From assembly GCA_039602395.1 (NCBI GenBank), contig JBCNJP010000006.1:17224952-17288951 (forward strand): a stretch of 64,000 nucleotides of DNA, in the 5' to 3' direction. This document shows positions 47,163 to 57,897 of the stretch, piece after piece. Both the position numbers and the translations under genes were made by a program. The first letter of the stretch is position 1. Each line of letters begins with the position of its first letter. Under the pieces are notes generated by a model, which had not been told where the DNA came from, did not search any database, and was given only the letters and a program-made list of their open reading frames with translations. This stretch comes from Deinandra increscens subsp. villosa (Eukaryota > Streptophyta > Magnoliopsida > Asterales > Asteraceae).

Positions 47163-49763
47163 TGTGACATCCGAGAATTTCAAGGTTAACTTCCGTTAGA
47201 CAATCTCCTTTAGTTACGTTATAAGTGTTAACTTAGTAACTAATGCTTAACTAGGCCGAATACGTCCACGACCTTTGGTTGATCACCGAACCCGTCCATA
47301 TGTGTTATGTGTTTATTTATTTATTGTCCTTATGTGCAATGTGACTTAAACGCATGATTTAGTATTAAGAATAAAATGAAAATTTGCCCCTTCTGGTTGC
47401 CAGCGAAACTACCGTGAGAAACTATAGATTCGCTCGGTAGTCGGCTAGACTATTTGACTTGCATGAGTTCAGAGCCAGTTTCGCTTGGCCAGCGAAACTG
47501 CCAGCGAAACTAGCTCCTGATATAAAGACCATAAAACCCTAATCTTCATCATTTTGCATACTCCACACTAAACACACACACACTCTCCTGGAATTTCTGG
47601 TCAGTCGAGAAGCACCACGAGCCAACGTGATCTCAGCCTCGAGACATCATCCATTCGGACCCTAGATCGAATCGTGAGTCCCAAAACCATTCTTTATGCC
47701 CTTTCTATGTATTTTCTTAAAAAGCATGCTTAGATCTTCATGTAGTCACTTGATGTTCTGATATGATGCTTAGGAAGGCTAGATCTATCATAAAGTCTGT
47801 AACTTTACGTTTGAAATCAAACCATAATGAAGATTCATCCTAGTTAGGTCATTTTAGGTTTAAAGTGTGTTTTTGGTGATTTGAATGTGAAAACCCATGT
47901 TTAAGGTGTTAAATCTCGTTGTTTAATATTGGTAAATGATTATGCATGCTAAAATATTGAATCACATGAAGTATAGGAAGCTGTTAGATTGATTTTTAGG
48001 CTGATTTATGTGTTTTTCGCGACCAGCGAAACTGAGCTGTTCTCTGGGCGAAACTATACAACGAAACTGTATATATATTCATCCAGCGATACTATGTGGC
48101 GAAACTATAGTGTCGCCCGCGAAACTAAGTAGACCTGCTCGAACGAAACTACCGAGCGAACCAACCTGAACGAAAGTTCAAACCAGTTTCGGGCGAAGCT
48201 ATGCTAGCGAAACTGTGTCAACAGTTTCGAGCGAAACTAGCTAGCGAAACTGTGTCATCGGGTATTCCCTAGCGAAAGTATTGCCCGTGCACACAGCGAA
48301 ACTGTGCAGCGAAACTGCATAGCGAAACTGTAGCGAAACTATTAGCGAAACTGAGACCAGACCAAAACCCAAACTTGTGCAACTTGCTTGAATGTTATGC
48401 CATGACTTACATGATTGTGCCATAATGAAACATGCTTTGATTTCTGATTTATGTGAACCCTTGTTTATGATCAACCATCGGTGTCGTGTGTCGATATGTC
48501 GTGTCATAGTTCCAACGTGCTATGTTATGGGCCATAGTGACGTTAAGCTAAAGATTAGACACAAAACTAATACTTAAGACCTAAACGTGTTCTTAGGTCT
48601 TCGTTAAGCAAACAATATTTGGATTACTTAGCAAGTGTAGCAGTGCAACCAAAGGTGAGTGTCACTAACCCATTTACCGTGAACCCGTTTGGGTCACACT
48701 GAATAACTTAAGGAAAAACAATGCTGACAACCTTATGAGTGCTATGCACCTTTCTGATGAAACTTGAAAACCTAGGAGTGCTTGGCACCCACTTGATGAA
48801 CTTGAAGTGTTTTATGGGAGACACTTGTGAAATACTTAAACAACTATTTCTAAAATGAAACTGAAAATGTTTTCGGGATTCATGAGAACCCAAAGTAAAC
48901 CGTTTTAATATGGCTAGTTTAGGTTAAAGTCTAAACCACATGATATCACATGATTTCTAAGGATTGCCTTATAACTGAAAAAGTCCTCAACTTAATTGTA
49001 CCATTAATTGTAAAGCGAGGGGATGTTGGGTAGATCTACTGGAGTCTGACAAACTCCGCCTCGTGACACGGGAAGTGCACGGAGGTACAATATCAGCCTA
49101 TCTGACCGTGGTCCCGAGAGGACACGGGGGAGGCAAAGCCGCGATGACGTAGGTCCGCAAAACAAAATAGATGATGGCACTGCCACTACAATAATAGTCA
49201 GCTTTGGTACAAACTTCCTTAGTGCATGGAACAACGGATTAGCTACCTGCGATATCGGTTGAGCACTTTAACTATACAAAACTAGTACATACCCGATAAC
49301 GTATGTTACGGACATTACTTTTACTAAACCACAATACTATGATATTGGATATCATTAAGCATTGCTTTTCACAAATAAATATTACATAAGTATATGTTGA
49401 CACAGTTATGATTATGAGACCGGGCCACTGCATGACAAGCCCACCGTGAACTCACCAACCGTTAGGTTGACACTTGCGTGGTTTAAACTTTTGCTGGTCG
49501 CTGAGGAGTATTCGGAGCGGGTTGGCATGGCACATGAAGACATTTTATTTTTGTTTAAAACTAAATTGGGAATTTAAGACAATGATTTGTAAAGCACGTG
49601 GTTAGTGCTAAGACAATATTTTCCGCTGCGTATTTTTGAGACTTTAATTTATGGCATGTGTTTGGACTAACTCTGATTCGTTTAGTATTTGTAACTAATG
49701 GTTGTGGTCCTGGTTTGCTCGCACCCCTTAACGGTATAAACTCCGTTAGTGGTTACGTGGGGG
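47163..49763 (+). mobile_element. Gypsy LTR2, last 7 bp missing
   Basis: Starts TGTGACATCC, ends GTGGGGG at the same point as LTR1. Shares private variants with LTR3 (CGTGAGAAACT, TTCATCCTAG, TGCTGGTCGC). Confidence 0.92.
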
Positions 49764-49888
49764 ATGTGGCAACCCTAAAACTTTTGCTTTCTTTCCCCAG
49801 CAACAACAGCATCAACGACAGCTGAGGCAGCGAACGCTACGACGCAAGAATAATTTTCGGGACGAAAATTCCACTTACAAGGGGATGA
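49764..49888 (+). mobile_element. Internal remnant 2 (about 125 bp)
   Basis: Same boundaries and same sequence as remnant 1, including CAACAGCATC and GAGGCAGCG, where the intact interior has CAACAACATC and GAGGCTGCG. Confidence 0.92.
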
Positions 49889-52497
49889 TGTGACATCCGA
49901 GAATTTCAAGGTTAACTTCCGTTAGACAATCTCCTTTAGTTACGTTATAAGTGTTAACTTAGTAACTAATGCTTAACTAGGCCGAATACGTCCACGACCT
50001 TTGGTTGATCACCGAACCCGTCCATATGTGTTATGTGTTTATTTATTTATTGTCCTTATGTGCAATGTGACTTAAACGCATGATTTAGTATTAAGAATAA
50101 AATGAAAATTTGCCCCTTCTGGTTGCCAGCGAAACTACCGTGAGAAACTATAGATTCGCTCGGTAGTCGGCTAGACTATTTGACTTGCATGAGTTCAGAG
50201 CCAGTTTCGCTTGGCCAGCGAAACTGCCAGCGAAACTAGCTCCTGATATAAAGACCATAAAACCCTAATCTTCATCATTTTGCATACTCCACACTAAACA
50301 CACACACACTCTCCTGGAATTTCTGGTCAGTCGAGAAGCACCACGAGCCAACGTGATCTCAGCCTCGAGACATCATCCATTCGGACCCTAGATCGAATCG
50401 TGAGTCCCAAAACCATTCTTTATGCCTTTTCTATGTATTTTCTTAAAAAGCATGCTTAGATCTTCATGTAGTCACTTGATGTTCTGATATGATGCTTAGG
50501 AAGGCTAGATCTATCATAAAGTCTGTAACTTTACGTTTGAAATCAAACCATAATGAAGATTCATCCTAGTTAGGTCATTTTAGGTTTAAAGTGTGTTTTT
50601 GGTGATTTGAATGTGAAAACCCATGTTTAAGGTGTTAAATCTCGTTGTTTAATATTGGTAAATGATTATGCATGCTAAAATATTGAATCACATGAAGTAT
50701 GGAAGCTGTTAGATTGATTTTTAGGCTGATTTATGTGTTTTTCGCGACCAGCGAAACTGAGCTGTTCTCTGGGCGAAACTATACAACGAAACTGTATATA
50801 TATTCATCCAGCGATACTATGTGGCGAAACTATAGTGTCGCCCGCGAAACTAAGTAGACCTGCTCGAACGAAACTACCGAGCGAACCAACCTGAACGAAA
50901 GTTCAAACCAGTTTCGGGCGAAGCTATGCTAGCGAAACTGTGTCAACAGTTTCGAGCGAAACTAGCTAGCGAAACTGTGTCATCGGGTATTCCCTAGCGA
51001 AAGTGTTGCCCGTGCACACAGCGAAACTGTGCAGCGAAACTGCATAGCGAAACTGTAGCGAAACTATTAGCGTAACTGAGACCAGACTAAAACCCAAACT
51101 TGTGCAACTTGCTTGAATGTTATGCCATGACTTACATGATTGTGCCATAATGAAACATGCTTTGATTTCTGATTTATGTGAACCCTTGTTTATGATCAAC
51201 CATCGGTGTCGTGTGTCGATATGTCGTGTCATAGTTCCAACGTGCTATGTTATGGGCCATAGTGACGTTAAGCTAAAGATTAGACACAAAACTAATACTT
51301 AAGACCTAAACGTGTTCTTAGGTCTTCGTTAAGCAAACAATATTTGGATTACTTAGCAAGTGTAGCAGTGCAACCAAAGGTGAGTGTCACTAACCCATTT
51401 ACCGTGAACCCGTTTGGGTCACACTGAATAACTTAAGGAAAAACAATGCTGACAACCTTATGAGTGCTATGCACCTTTCTGATGAAACTTGAAAACCTAG
51501 GAGTGCTTGGCACCCACTTGATGAACTTGAAGTGTTTTATGGGAGACACTTGTGAAATACTTAAACAACTATTTCTAAAATGAAACTGAAAATGTTTTCG
51601 GGATTCATGAGAACCCAAAGTAAACCGTTTTAATATGGCTAGTTTAGGTTAAAGTCTAAACCACATGATATCACATGATTTCTAAGGATTGCCTTATAAC
51701 TGAAAAAGTCCTCAACTTAATTGTACCATTAATTGTAAAGCGAGGGGATGTTGGGTAGATCTACTGGAGTCTGACAAACTCCGCCTCGTGACACGGGAAG
51801 TGCACGGAGGTACAATATCAGCCTATCTGACCGTGGTCCCGAGAGGACACGGGGGAGGCAAAGCCGCGATGACGTAGGTCCGCAAAACAAAATAGATGAT
51901 GGCACTGCCACTACAATAATAGTCAGCTTTGGTACAAACTTCCTTAGTGCATGGAACAACGGATTAGCTACCTGCGATATCGGTTGAGCACTTTAACTAT
52001 ACAAAACTAGTACATACCCGATAACGTATGTTACGGACATTACTTTTACTAAACCACAATACTATGATATTGGATATCATTAAGCATTGCTTTTCACAAA
52101 TAAATATTACATAAGTATATGTTGGGACACAGTTATGATTATGAGACCGGGCCACTGCATGACAAGCCCACCGTGAACTCACCAACCGTTAGGTTGACAC
52201 TTGCGTGGTTTAAACTTTTGCTGGTCGCTGAGGAGTATTCGGAGCGGGTTGGCATGGCACATGAAGACATTTTATTTTTGTTTAAAACTAAATTGGGAAT
52301 TTAAGACAATGATTTGTAAAGCACGTGGTTAGTGCTAAGACAATATTTTCCGCTGCGTATTTTTGAGACTTTAATTTATGGCATGTGTTTGGACTAACTC
52401 TGATTCGTTTAGTATTTGTAACTAATGGTTGTGGTCCTGGTTTGCTCGCACCCCTTAACGGTATAAACTCCGTTAGTGGTTACGTGGGGGTGTGACA
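49889..52497 (+). mobile_element. Gypsy LTR3 (5' LTR of the complete unit)
   Basis: 2609 bp, TGTGACATCC...GGGTGTGACA, followed by a primer site. A TATA-like TGATATAAAG lies at 50244-50253. About 14 exact GCGAAACT motifs, plus variants and reversed copies, occur at 50125-50240 and 50745-51080. It carries a private two-base insertion (GTTGGGACACAG, 52121). Confidence 0.93.
50745..51080 (+). repeat. GCGAAACT motif cluster in the gypsy LTR
   Basis: About 11 exact GCGAAACT copies and several one-base variants, with some AGTTTCGC in reverse. Equivalent clusters lie in every LTR of this family (710-1020, 45295-45630, 48018-48355, 58750-59095). Chance open frames across the cluster are repeat artefacts. 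Confidence 0.88.
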
Positions 52498-52500
52498 GAT

Positions 52501-52513
52501 TGGTATCAGAGCC
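52501..52513 (+). other. Primer binding site, tRNA-iMet type (gypsy)
   Basis: TGGTATCAGAGCC, three bases after the end of LTR3. It is the only primer site in the four-LTR assembly. Confidence 0.96.
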
Positions 52514-52672
52514 ATAAGTTGCAGAGAACTGGAATCATTTTTGAAAAACGATTTGGAAACTGCAACTTGGAAACCTTAGTTACAAACGAACAAACAAATT
52601 CCCAAAACAAAATATTTACGTGCCAACCTGGGATACTCGCTCTGCTGTGTAAGTAAAAGCTTAGTACGTATG

Positions 52673-52708
<36 letters not shown>

Positions 52709-53065
52709 TATATATAGACCGTGTCTAAGTAGTCTAACGGAAAACCTTAGGAAAATTTTCACACACGAATACGAAATGCGAACGCTAATACGCACACTAT
52801 TCCGGGGGAAAGCGACAATGAAACGATGCTACACGCTACGTCCTGATTTCTACTACAATGACTACGCCGACGGTGACTTTTATGGGAAAGCCGACTTTCG
52901 ACGATAGTACTTACGACTTACGATGTTCTCCGACGACGCCTCGATTTGCACGAAAACTTTTCTGGACTAATAGTGGGATAACGGGAAATTGTTTATATAC
53001 ATATTATGGGATATGTATAAAGTATAACTGTGACTGAACACTGGCTACTTTAACTGTCCAACAAA
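52514..53065 (+). other. Gypsy 5' leader
   Basis: About 550 bp before gag, including a (TA)n run at 52668-52716. No convincing ORF; the chance 77-codon frame starts in the TA run. Confidence 0.7.
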
Positions 53066-54223
53066 ATGTCTGGAAGAGGACACGGAAGGAGCAACATTAA
53101 CATGACACCTGCACAACTGCAAGCTATGATTAACGAACACGTGCAAGCCGCAGTGGCAGCCGTCCAAGCTGCATACGTCGCACAGGGAAACCACCATCAC
53201 TGCACGTTTAAGTCCTTCATGGACTGCATGCCAATGACGTTTTCCGGCGAGGAAGGAGCGGTTGGACTCCTCAAGTGGATCGAGAAGTCTGAAAAGGTCT
53301 TCTCTATGTGCAACTGCCCTGCTGAGAGCAAGGTGAAGTATGCTACTGGTACCTTTGAAGGAGCTGCTCTCACCTGGTGGAACGCCGAAATCCAGATGAT
53401 TGGGTTAGATGCGGCGAATAACATGGAATGGGAAGCGTTTAAGGAGCTGATTATGGAGGAGTACTGTCCCCGTGACCAAGTGAAGAAGTTAGAGGGCGAA
53501 TTCTTGAATCTGAAAATGACTGGGTCTGAATTCGAGCAATATACTGCGCGTTACCATGAGTACGCGGTCTTGTGCCCCACAATGGTTGATGCCGAGTTCA
53601 AACGCATTGAGCGTTATCTGGAAGGTCTCGCGCCTCAAATCAAGGGACTAGTGACTGCCAGCAACCCCACAACCATGCAACAAGCCATCCGTCTGGCCCA
53701 CAAGCTTACTGACCAGGAGATTGAGAAGGGTACACTTCCTGCAAAGGCCACAGAGAAGACTGCCTTAAGTGGCAAAAGAAAAGCTGATGATGAAGCTCCT
53801 GAAAACTCAATGAACAATCAGAGTGTTGGAAACAGCACTGGGAGGTCTTATAACTCCCTAGGTCAAAGCAAAAGGTCTAGGAACAATAGTGGAAACAACC
53901 GCCAGGCCGGTAATGGTCAAAGCAACTACAAGGGTAACCTGCCCATGTGTAACAAGTGTGGGAAGCATCATACTGGTATATGTAGGAGGAATTTGAGCTG
54001 TGAAAGGTGTGGCAAGAAAAGCCATGAGGCGAAAGACTGTTGGAAGATTCTCCCCGAGCAACAAAACCGCCTAAGGCAAAACAACAACAATCATGGCAAC
54101 AACAACTATGGAAACAACCGAGGAAATGGAAACAACAATGTCAGAACCGTAACAACAACAATGAAGCTCCCAGGGGAAATGGTAATGGGAACTGCTATGA
54201 ATGTGGTGCTCAAGGCCACATGA
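53066..54223 (+). CDS. gag: Gypsy gag
   Basis: 385 residues from ATG 53066. Residues 50-220 are a retrotransposon gag (capsid) domain with TWWNAEI, EYCPRDQ and YLEGLAP. A basic Ser/Asn-rich linker follows, then an imperfect knuckle (CNKCGKHHTGIC) and a perfect CX2CX4HX4C knuckle (CERCGKKSHEAKDC) at about 295-330. The frame then runs into an Asn-rich stretch and stops at 54223, while a further perfect knuckle (CYECGAQGHMKRDC) continues in the pol frame. The real gag therefore probably read on; a one-base indel in about 54110-54160 is the simplest cause. Confidence 0.88.
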   Translation: MSGRGHGRSNINMTPAQLQAMINEHVQAAVAAVQAAYVAQGNHHHCTFKSFMDCMPMTFSGEEGAVGLLKWIEKSEKVFSMCNCPAESKVKYATGTFEGAALTWWNAEIQMIGLDAANNMEWEAFKELIMEEYCPRDQVKKLEGEFLNLKMTGSEFEQYTARYHEYAVLCPTMVDAEFKRIERYLEGLAPQIKGLVTASNPTTMQQAIRLAHKLTDQEIEKGTLPAKATEKTALSGKRKADDEAPENSMNNQSVGNSTGRSYNSLGQSKRSRNNSGNNRQAGNGQSNYKGNLPMCNKCGKHHTGICRRNLSCERCGKKSHEAKDCWKILPEQQNRLRQNNNNHGNNNYGNNRGNGNNNVRTVTTTMKLPGEMVMGTAMNVVLKAT

Positions 54224-57200
54224 AAAGGGACTGCCCGCAGTTGAGAAGACAGGGAAATGGTAATCAAGGAAACAATGGTGGGAATGGTAATGGCGGGGGT
54301 AATGGCAACGGGAATGGTAACAACGGGAATGGTGGAAATGGCAGAGGAAGAGCTTTTGTCATGGGTCAAGGAGAAGCTCGCAACGATGCTAACGTGATTA
54401 ACGGTAAATTCATCCTTAATGGTTTCTTTGCTACTGTATTGTTTGATTCTGGTGCTGAAAGAAGTTTTATTTCCACTAAGTTTGCTAAACTAATTAATGC
54501 TAAACCAGTTGACTTAGATGCTACATATGTGGTAGAGTTAGCGAATGGTAAACTTCAGGATACAACTCAGATAGTTAAGGACTGTAAGATAGAACTAGCT
54601 GGCCATACGTTAGGAATCGATCTTATGCCCTTCCCGATTGGTAGTTTTGATGTCATAGTAGGAATGGACTGGTTATCTGAAAACCGAGCTGAAATTTTAT
54701 GTCAAGAGAAAGTGGTTCGTATCCCACTCAAAGACGGTGAAGTGTTAACGGTTCAAGGTGAAAAAGGTGGAACGGTCACCGGTATTATCTCGTTTCTTAA
54801 AGCTCAAAAGTGCCTTCGTAAAGGTCACTTCGCGATCCTTGCAAACGCCACCGACACGACACTTCCCGAGCGTAAAATCGACGACTACCCGATAGTCCGC
54901 GACTTCCAAGATGTATTTCCTGATGATTTGCCTGGTTTACCTCCATTTCGACAAGTCGAGTTTGGAATTGATTTAGCCCCTGGAGCCGCTCCAATTGCAC
55001 GCGCGCCTTACCGTTTGGCGGTAAGCGAACTCAACGAACTCTCCGCACAACTTCAAGAGTTACTCGACAAAGGATTTATTCGTCCAAGTTTGTCTCCATG
55101 GGGAGCACCGGTATTATTTGTTAAGAAGAAAGATGGAACGTTCCGAATGTGTATCGACTACCGAGAGCTTAACAAGGTTACGATCAAGAATCGGTATCCA
55201 CTTCCTCGAATCGACGATCTTTTCGACCAACTGCAAGGTTCGAGCTACTTTTCAAAGATTGATCTACGGTCTGGATATCACCAACTTCGTGTTCGCAGTG
55301 AGGATGTCCCCAAGACTGCTTTCAGAACTCGGTATGGTCACTACGAGTTTTTAGTTATGCTGTTTGGGCTAACTAATGCGCCTGCTGTATTTATGGATCT
55401 GATGAATCGAGTGTGCAAGCCGTACCTCGATCAGTTTGTGATAGTTTTCATTGATGATATTTTGATCTACTCCAAGACAAAGGAAGAACACGAGAGACAC
55501 CTACGACTTATCTTGGAATTACTCCGCAAGGAACAGCTTTACGCCAAGTTTTCAAAGTGCGACTTCTGGATTCGCGAAGTCCAATTCCTTGGACACATTG
55601 TTAATCAGGATGGAATTCATGTTGACCCAGCTAAAGTAGAAGCTATCAAGAATTGGTCTACTCCTAGAGCGCCGACCGAAATCCGACAATTTTTGGGACT
55701 TGCCGGATATTATCGAAGATTCATCAAGGGTTTCTCGCAATTGGCTCAACCCTTAATGGCCTTAACGCACAAAGGAGTGCAATATAGATGGGGTGAAAAA
55801 GAAGAACGCGCGTTTCAAACTCTTAAGGACATGTTATGTTCAGCTCCGATTCTCTCGTTACCCGAAGGGGTTGACGACTTCGTGGTCTATTGCGATGCAT
55901 CCATTCAAGGACTCGGTTGCGTGTTGATGCAACGAGACAAAGTGATTGCCTACGGGTCCAGGCAACTGAAGGATACTGAGAAGAATTATACAACACATGA
56001 TCTGGAATTGGGAGCCGTTGTATTTGCACTCAAGATTTGGAGACATTACCTCTACGGAACAAAGTGCACGATATTTACCGACCACAAAAGCTTACAACAC
56101 ATCTTCGAACAAAAGGACCTCAACATGCGACAACGAAGGTGGGTCGAGCTACTAAATGATTATGACTTAGCAATTAAGTATCACCCGGGAAAAGCCAATG
56201 TTGTGGCTGATGCCTTAAGCCGAAAAGAGTACGAAAAGCCTCGACGAGTACGAGCGTTGCAACTTACCATTCACACGGGATTGCCGGATCGGATCCGCGA
56301 TGCCCAACAAGAGGCTTTAAAAGAGGAAAACTTCGCAGCTGAGGCACTGCGTGGTGTAGATGGAAATTCTGAAATTAAGTCCGACGGACTCAGATACTAC
56401 AATGACAGAATCTGGGTTCCTTTACTTGGAAATCTCCGTGAGCTCGTGATGGATGAGGCTCACAAATCAAGGTATTCGGTGCACCCTGGATCGGATAAAA
56501 TGTACCAAGATTTGAAGAACTTGTATTGGTGGCCGAATATGAAAGCCGACATTGCGCGATATGTGGCTAAGTGTTTAACCTGCTCAAGAGTCAAGATCGA
56601 GTATCAAAAGCCTTCTGGGCTACTGCAGCAACCAAGGATCCCAGAATGGAAATGGGAGGATATCTACATGGATTTCGTAACGGGATTGCCTCATCGATCG
56701 AATCGACCAGATGCGATTTGGGTTATCATTGATCGACTAATCAAATCTGCACACTTCATTCCAATGAGGGAAAATGACAATATGGATAAGTTAACGAAGC
56801 TGTATATTGACCGAATTGTGGCACGTCACGGAGTGCCTAAGACCATTATCTCAGATCGAGATCCTCGATTTACTTCCCGACTATGGCAATCTATGCAAGA
56901 AGCACTGGGAACCAGACTGGATATGAGTACAGCTTATCACCCGCAGACCGATGGTCAGACGGAGCGAACTATTCAGACTTTGGAAGACATGCTCCGAGCT
57001 TGCGTTCTCGACTTCGGTAAAGACTGGGAGGCTCACCTTCCATTGGTGGAGTTCTCCTACAACAACAGTTATCATACGAGCATTGGTGCAGCACCTTTTG
57101 AAGCTCTTTATGGCAGAAAATGTAGATCGCCCGTGTGTTGGGCCGAAACGGGTGAGAAGGGACTCACCGGACCGGAAATCATTCATGATACAACTGAACG

Positions 57201-57738
57201 AACTATTCAAATCAGAAAGCGGATAGCCGCAGCACGTGACAGACAAAAGAGCTATGCCGACAAACGCCGTAAACCTTTGAAGTTCGAGGTAGGCGACAAG
57301 GTACTATTGAAGGTATCTCCCTGGAAAGGAGTGATACGCTTCGGAAAGCGTGGAAAGCTGAATCCTCGCTATATCGGTCCATTTGAAATCATTAAGGAAG
57401 TAGGCCCAGTGGCCTACCGATTACGACTCCCTGCTGAACTCGATGGAGTTCACAACGTGTTTCACGTTTCTAACCTGAAGAAATGTCTGGCTGAAGACAC
57501 TGAAATAATTCCTTTGGAGGAATTGGAAGTTGATGAATATTTGAGATTTATCGAGCAACCAGTAGAAATCATGGGACGCGAGGAGAAAGCCCTCAAACGT
57601 AGCAAGATTCCGATCGTCAAGGTTCGATGGAACTCAAAGCGTGGACCTGAATATACATGGGAACGAGAGGATCAGATGAAGAAGAAGTATCCTCACTTGT
57701 TCGAGCAAATGTCCACGGAAACTCAAGGTATGATTTAA
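54040..57738 (+). CDS. pol: Gypsy pol polyprotein with chromodomain
   Basis: Open for 1232 residues; the first 45 or so are probably out-of-frame gag sequence. Then: zinc knuckle (about 62-75), Gly/Asn-rich linker, aspartic protease DSGAERSF (about 135) and VGMDWL; RT with IDYRELNK, IDLRSGYHQ, FGLTNAP and FIDD (about 470); RNase H YCDAS (about 616) and ADALSR; integrase zinc region HPG...CLTCSRVK, core with SDRDPRF and HPQTDGQTER (about 967); a GPF module (YIGPFEI); and a chromodomain (about 1165-1225, VKVRWNSKRGPEYTWE). RT before integrase defines Ty3/gypsy; the chromodomain defines a chromovirus, which targets chromatin marks. No stop or missing catalytic residue seen. It overlaps gag by 184 bp in the -1 frame. 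Confidence 0.93.
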   Translation: MEDSPRATKPPKAKQQQSWQQQLWKQPRKWKQQCQNRNNNNEAPRGNGNGNCYECGAQGHMKRDCPQLRRQGNGNQGNNGGNGNGGGNGNGNGNNGNGGNGRGRAFVMGQGEARNDANVINGKFILNGFFATVLFDSGAERSFISTKFAKLINAKPVDLDATYVVELANGKLQDTTQIVKDCKIELAGHTLGIDLMPFPIGSFDVIVGMDWLSENRAEILCQEKVVRIPLKDGEVLTVQGEKGGTVTGIISFLKAQKCLRKGHFAILANATDTTLPERKIDDYPIVRDFQDVFPDDLPGLPPFRQVEFGIDLAPGAAPIARAPYRLAVSELNELSAQLQELLDKGFIRPSLSPWGAPVLFVKKKDGTFRMCIDYRELNKVTIKNRYPLPRIDDLFDQLQGSSYFSKIDLRSGYHQLRVRSEDVPKTAFRTRYGHYEFLVMLFGLTNAPAVFMDLMNRVCKPYLDQFVIVFIDDILIYSKTKEEHERHLRLILELLRKEQLYAKFSKCDFWIREVQFLGHIVNQDGIHVDPAKVEAIKNWSTPRAPTEIRQFLGLAGYYRRFIKGFSQLAQPLMALTHKGVQYRWGEKEERAFQTLKDMLCSAPILSLPEGVDDFVVYCDASIQGLGCVLMQRDKVIAYGSRQLKDTEKNYTTHDLELGAVVFALKIWRHYLYGTKCTIFTDHKSLQHIFEQKDLNMRQRRWVELLNDYDLAIKYHPGKANVVADALSRKEYEKPRRVRALQLTIHTGLPDRIRDAQQEALKEENFAAEALRGVDGNSEIKSDGLRYYNDRIWVPLLGNLRELVMDEAHKSRYSVHPGSDKMYQDLKNLYWWPNMKADIARYVAKCLTCSRVKIEYQKPSGLLQQPRIPEWKWEDIYMDFVTGLPHRSNRPDAIWVIIDRLIKSAHFIPMRENDNMDKLTKLYIDRIVARHGVPKTIISDRDPRFTSRLWQSMQEALGTRLDMSTAYHPQTDGQTERTIQTLEDMLRACVLDFGKDWEAHLPLVEFSYNNSYHTSIGAAPFEALYGRKCRSPVCWAETGEKGLTGPEIIHDTTERTIQIRKRIAAARDRQKSYADKRRKPLKFEVGDKVLLKVSPWKGVIRFGKRGKLNPRYIGPFEIIKEVGPVAYRLRLPAELDGVHNVFHVSNLKKCLAEDTEIIPLEELEVDEYLRFIEQPVEIMGREEKALKRSKIPIVKVRWNSKRGPEYTWEREDQMKKKYPHLFEQMSTETQGMI

Positions 57739-57897
57739 TTTTGGGGACCAAAATTCCTTTAACAGGAGGAGGATGTGGCAACCCTAAAACTTTTGCTTTC
57801 TTTCCCCAGCAACAACAACATCAACGACAGCTGAGGCTGCGAACGCTACGACGCAAGAATAATTTTCGGGACGAAAATTCCACTTACAAGGGGATGA
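57737..57897 (+). other. Gypsy 3' interior with two polypurine-tract-like blocks
   Basis: Two similar 48-bp blocks, 124 bp apart: AATTTTGGGGACCAAAATTC...AGGAGGAGGATGTGGCA (57737) and AATTTTCGGGACGAAAATTC...AAGGGGATGATGTGACA (57861). The second is the working polypurine tract at LTR4. The first looks like an older or alternative one, with an LTR-start-like TGTGGCAACCC after it. The remnants in the array begin exactly at the first. Confidence 0.75.

Noticed and set aside
44450..52497. Three independent gypsy insertions side by side
   Set aside because: There are no target duplications between LTRs, the remnants have identical junctions, and one AAGAC pair flanks the whole.
54040..54223. Programmed -1 frameshift between gypsy gag and pol
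   Set aside because: No slippery heptamer in register was found, and a gag zinc knuckle lies beyond the shift. An indel is simpler.
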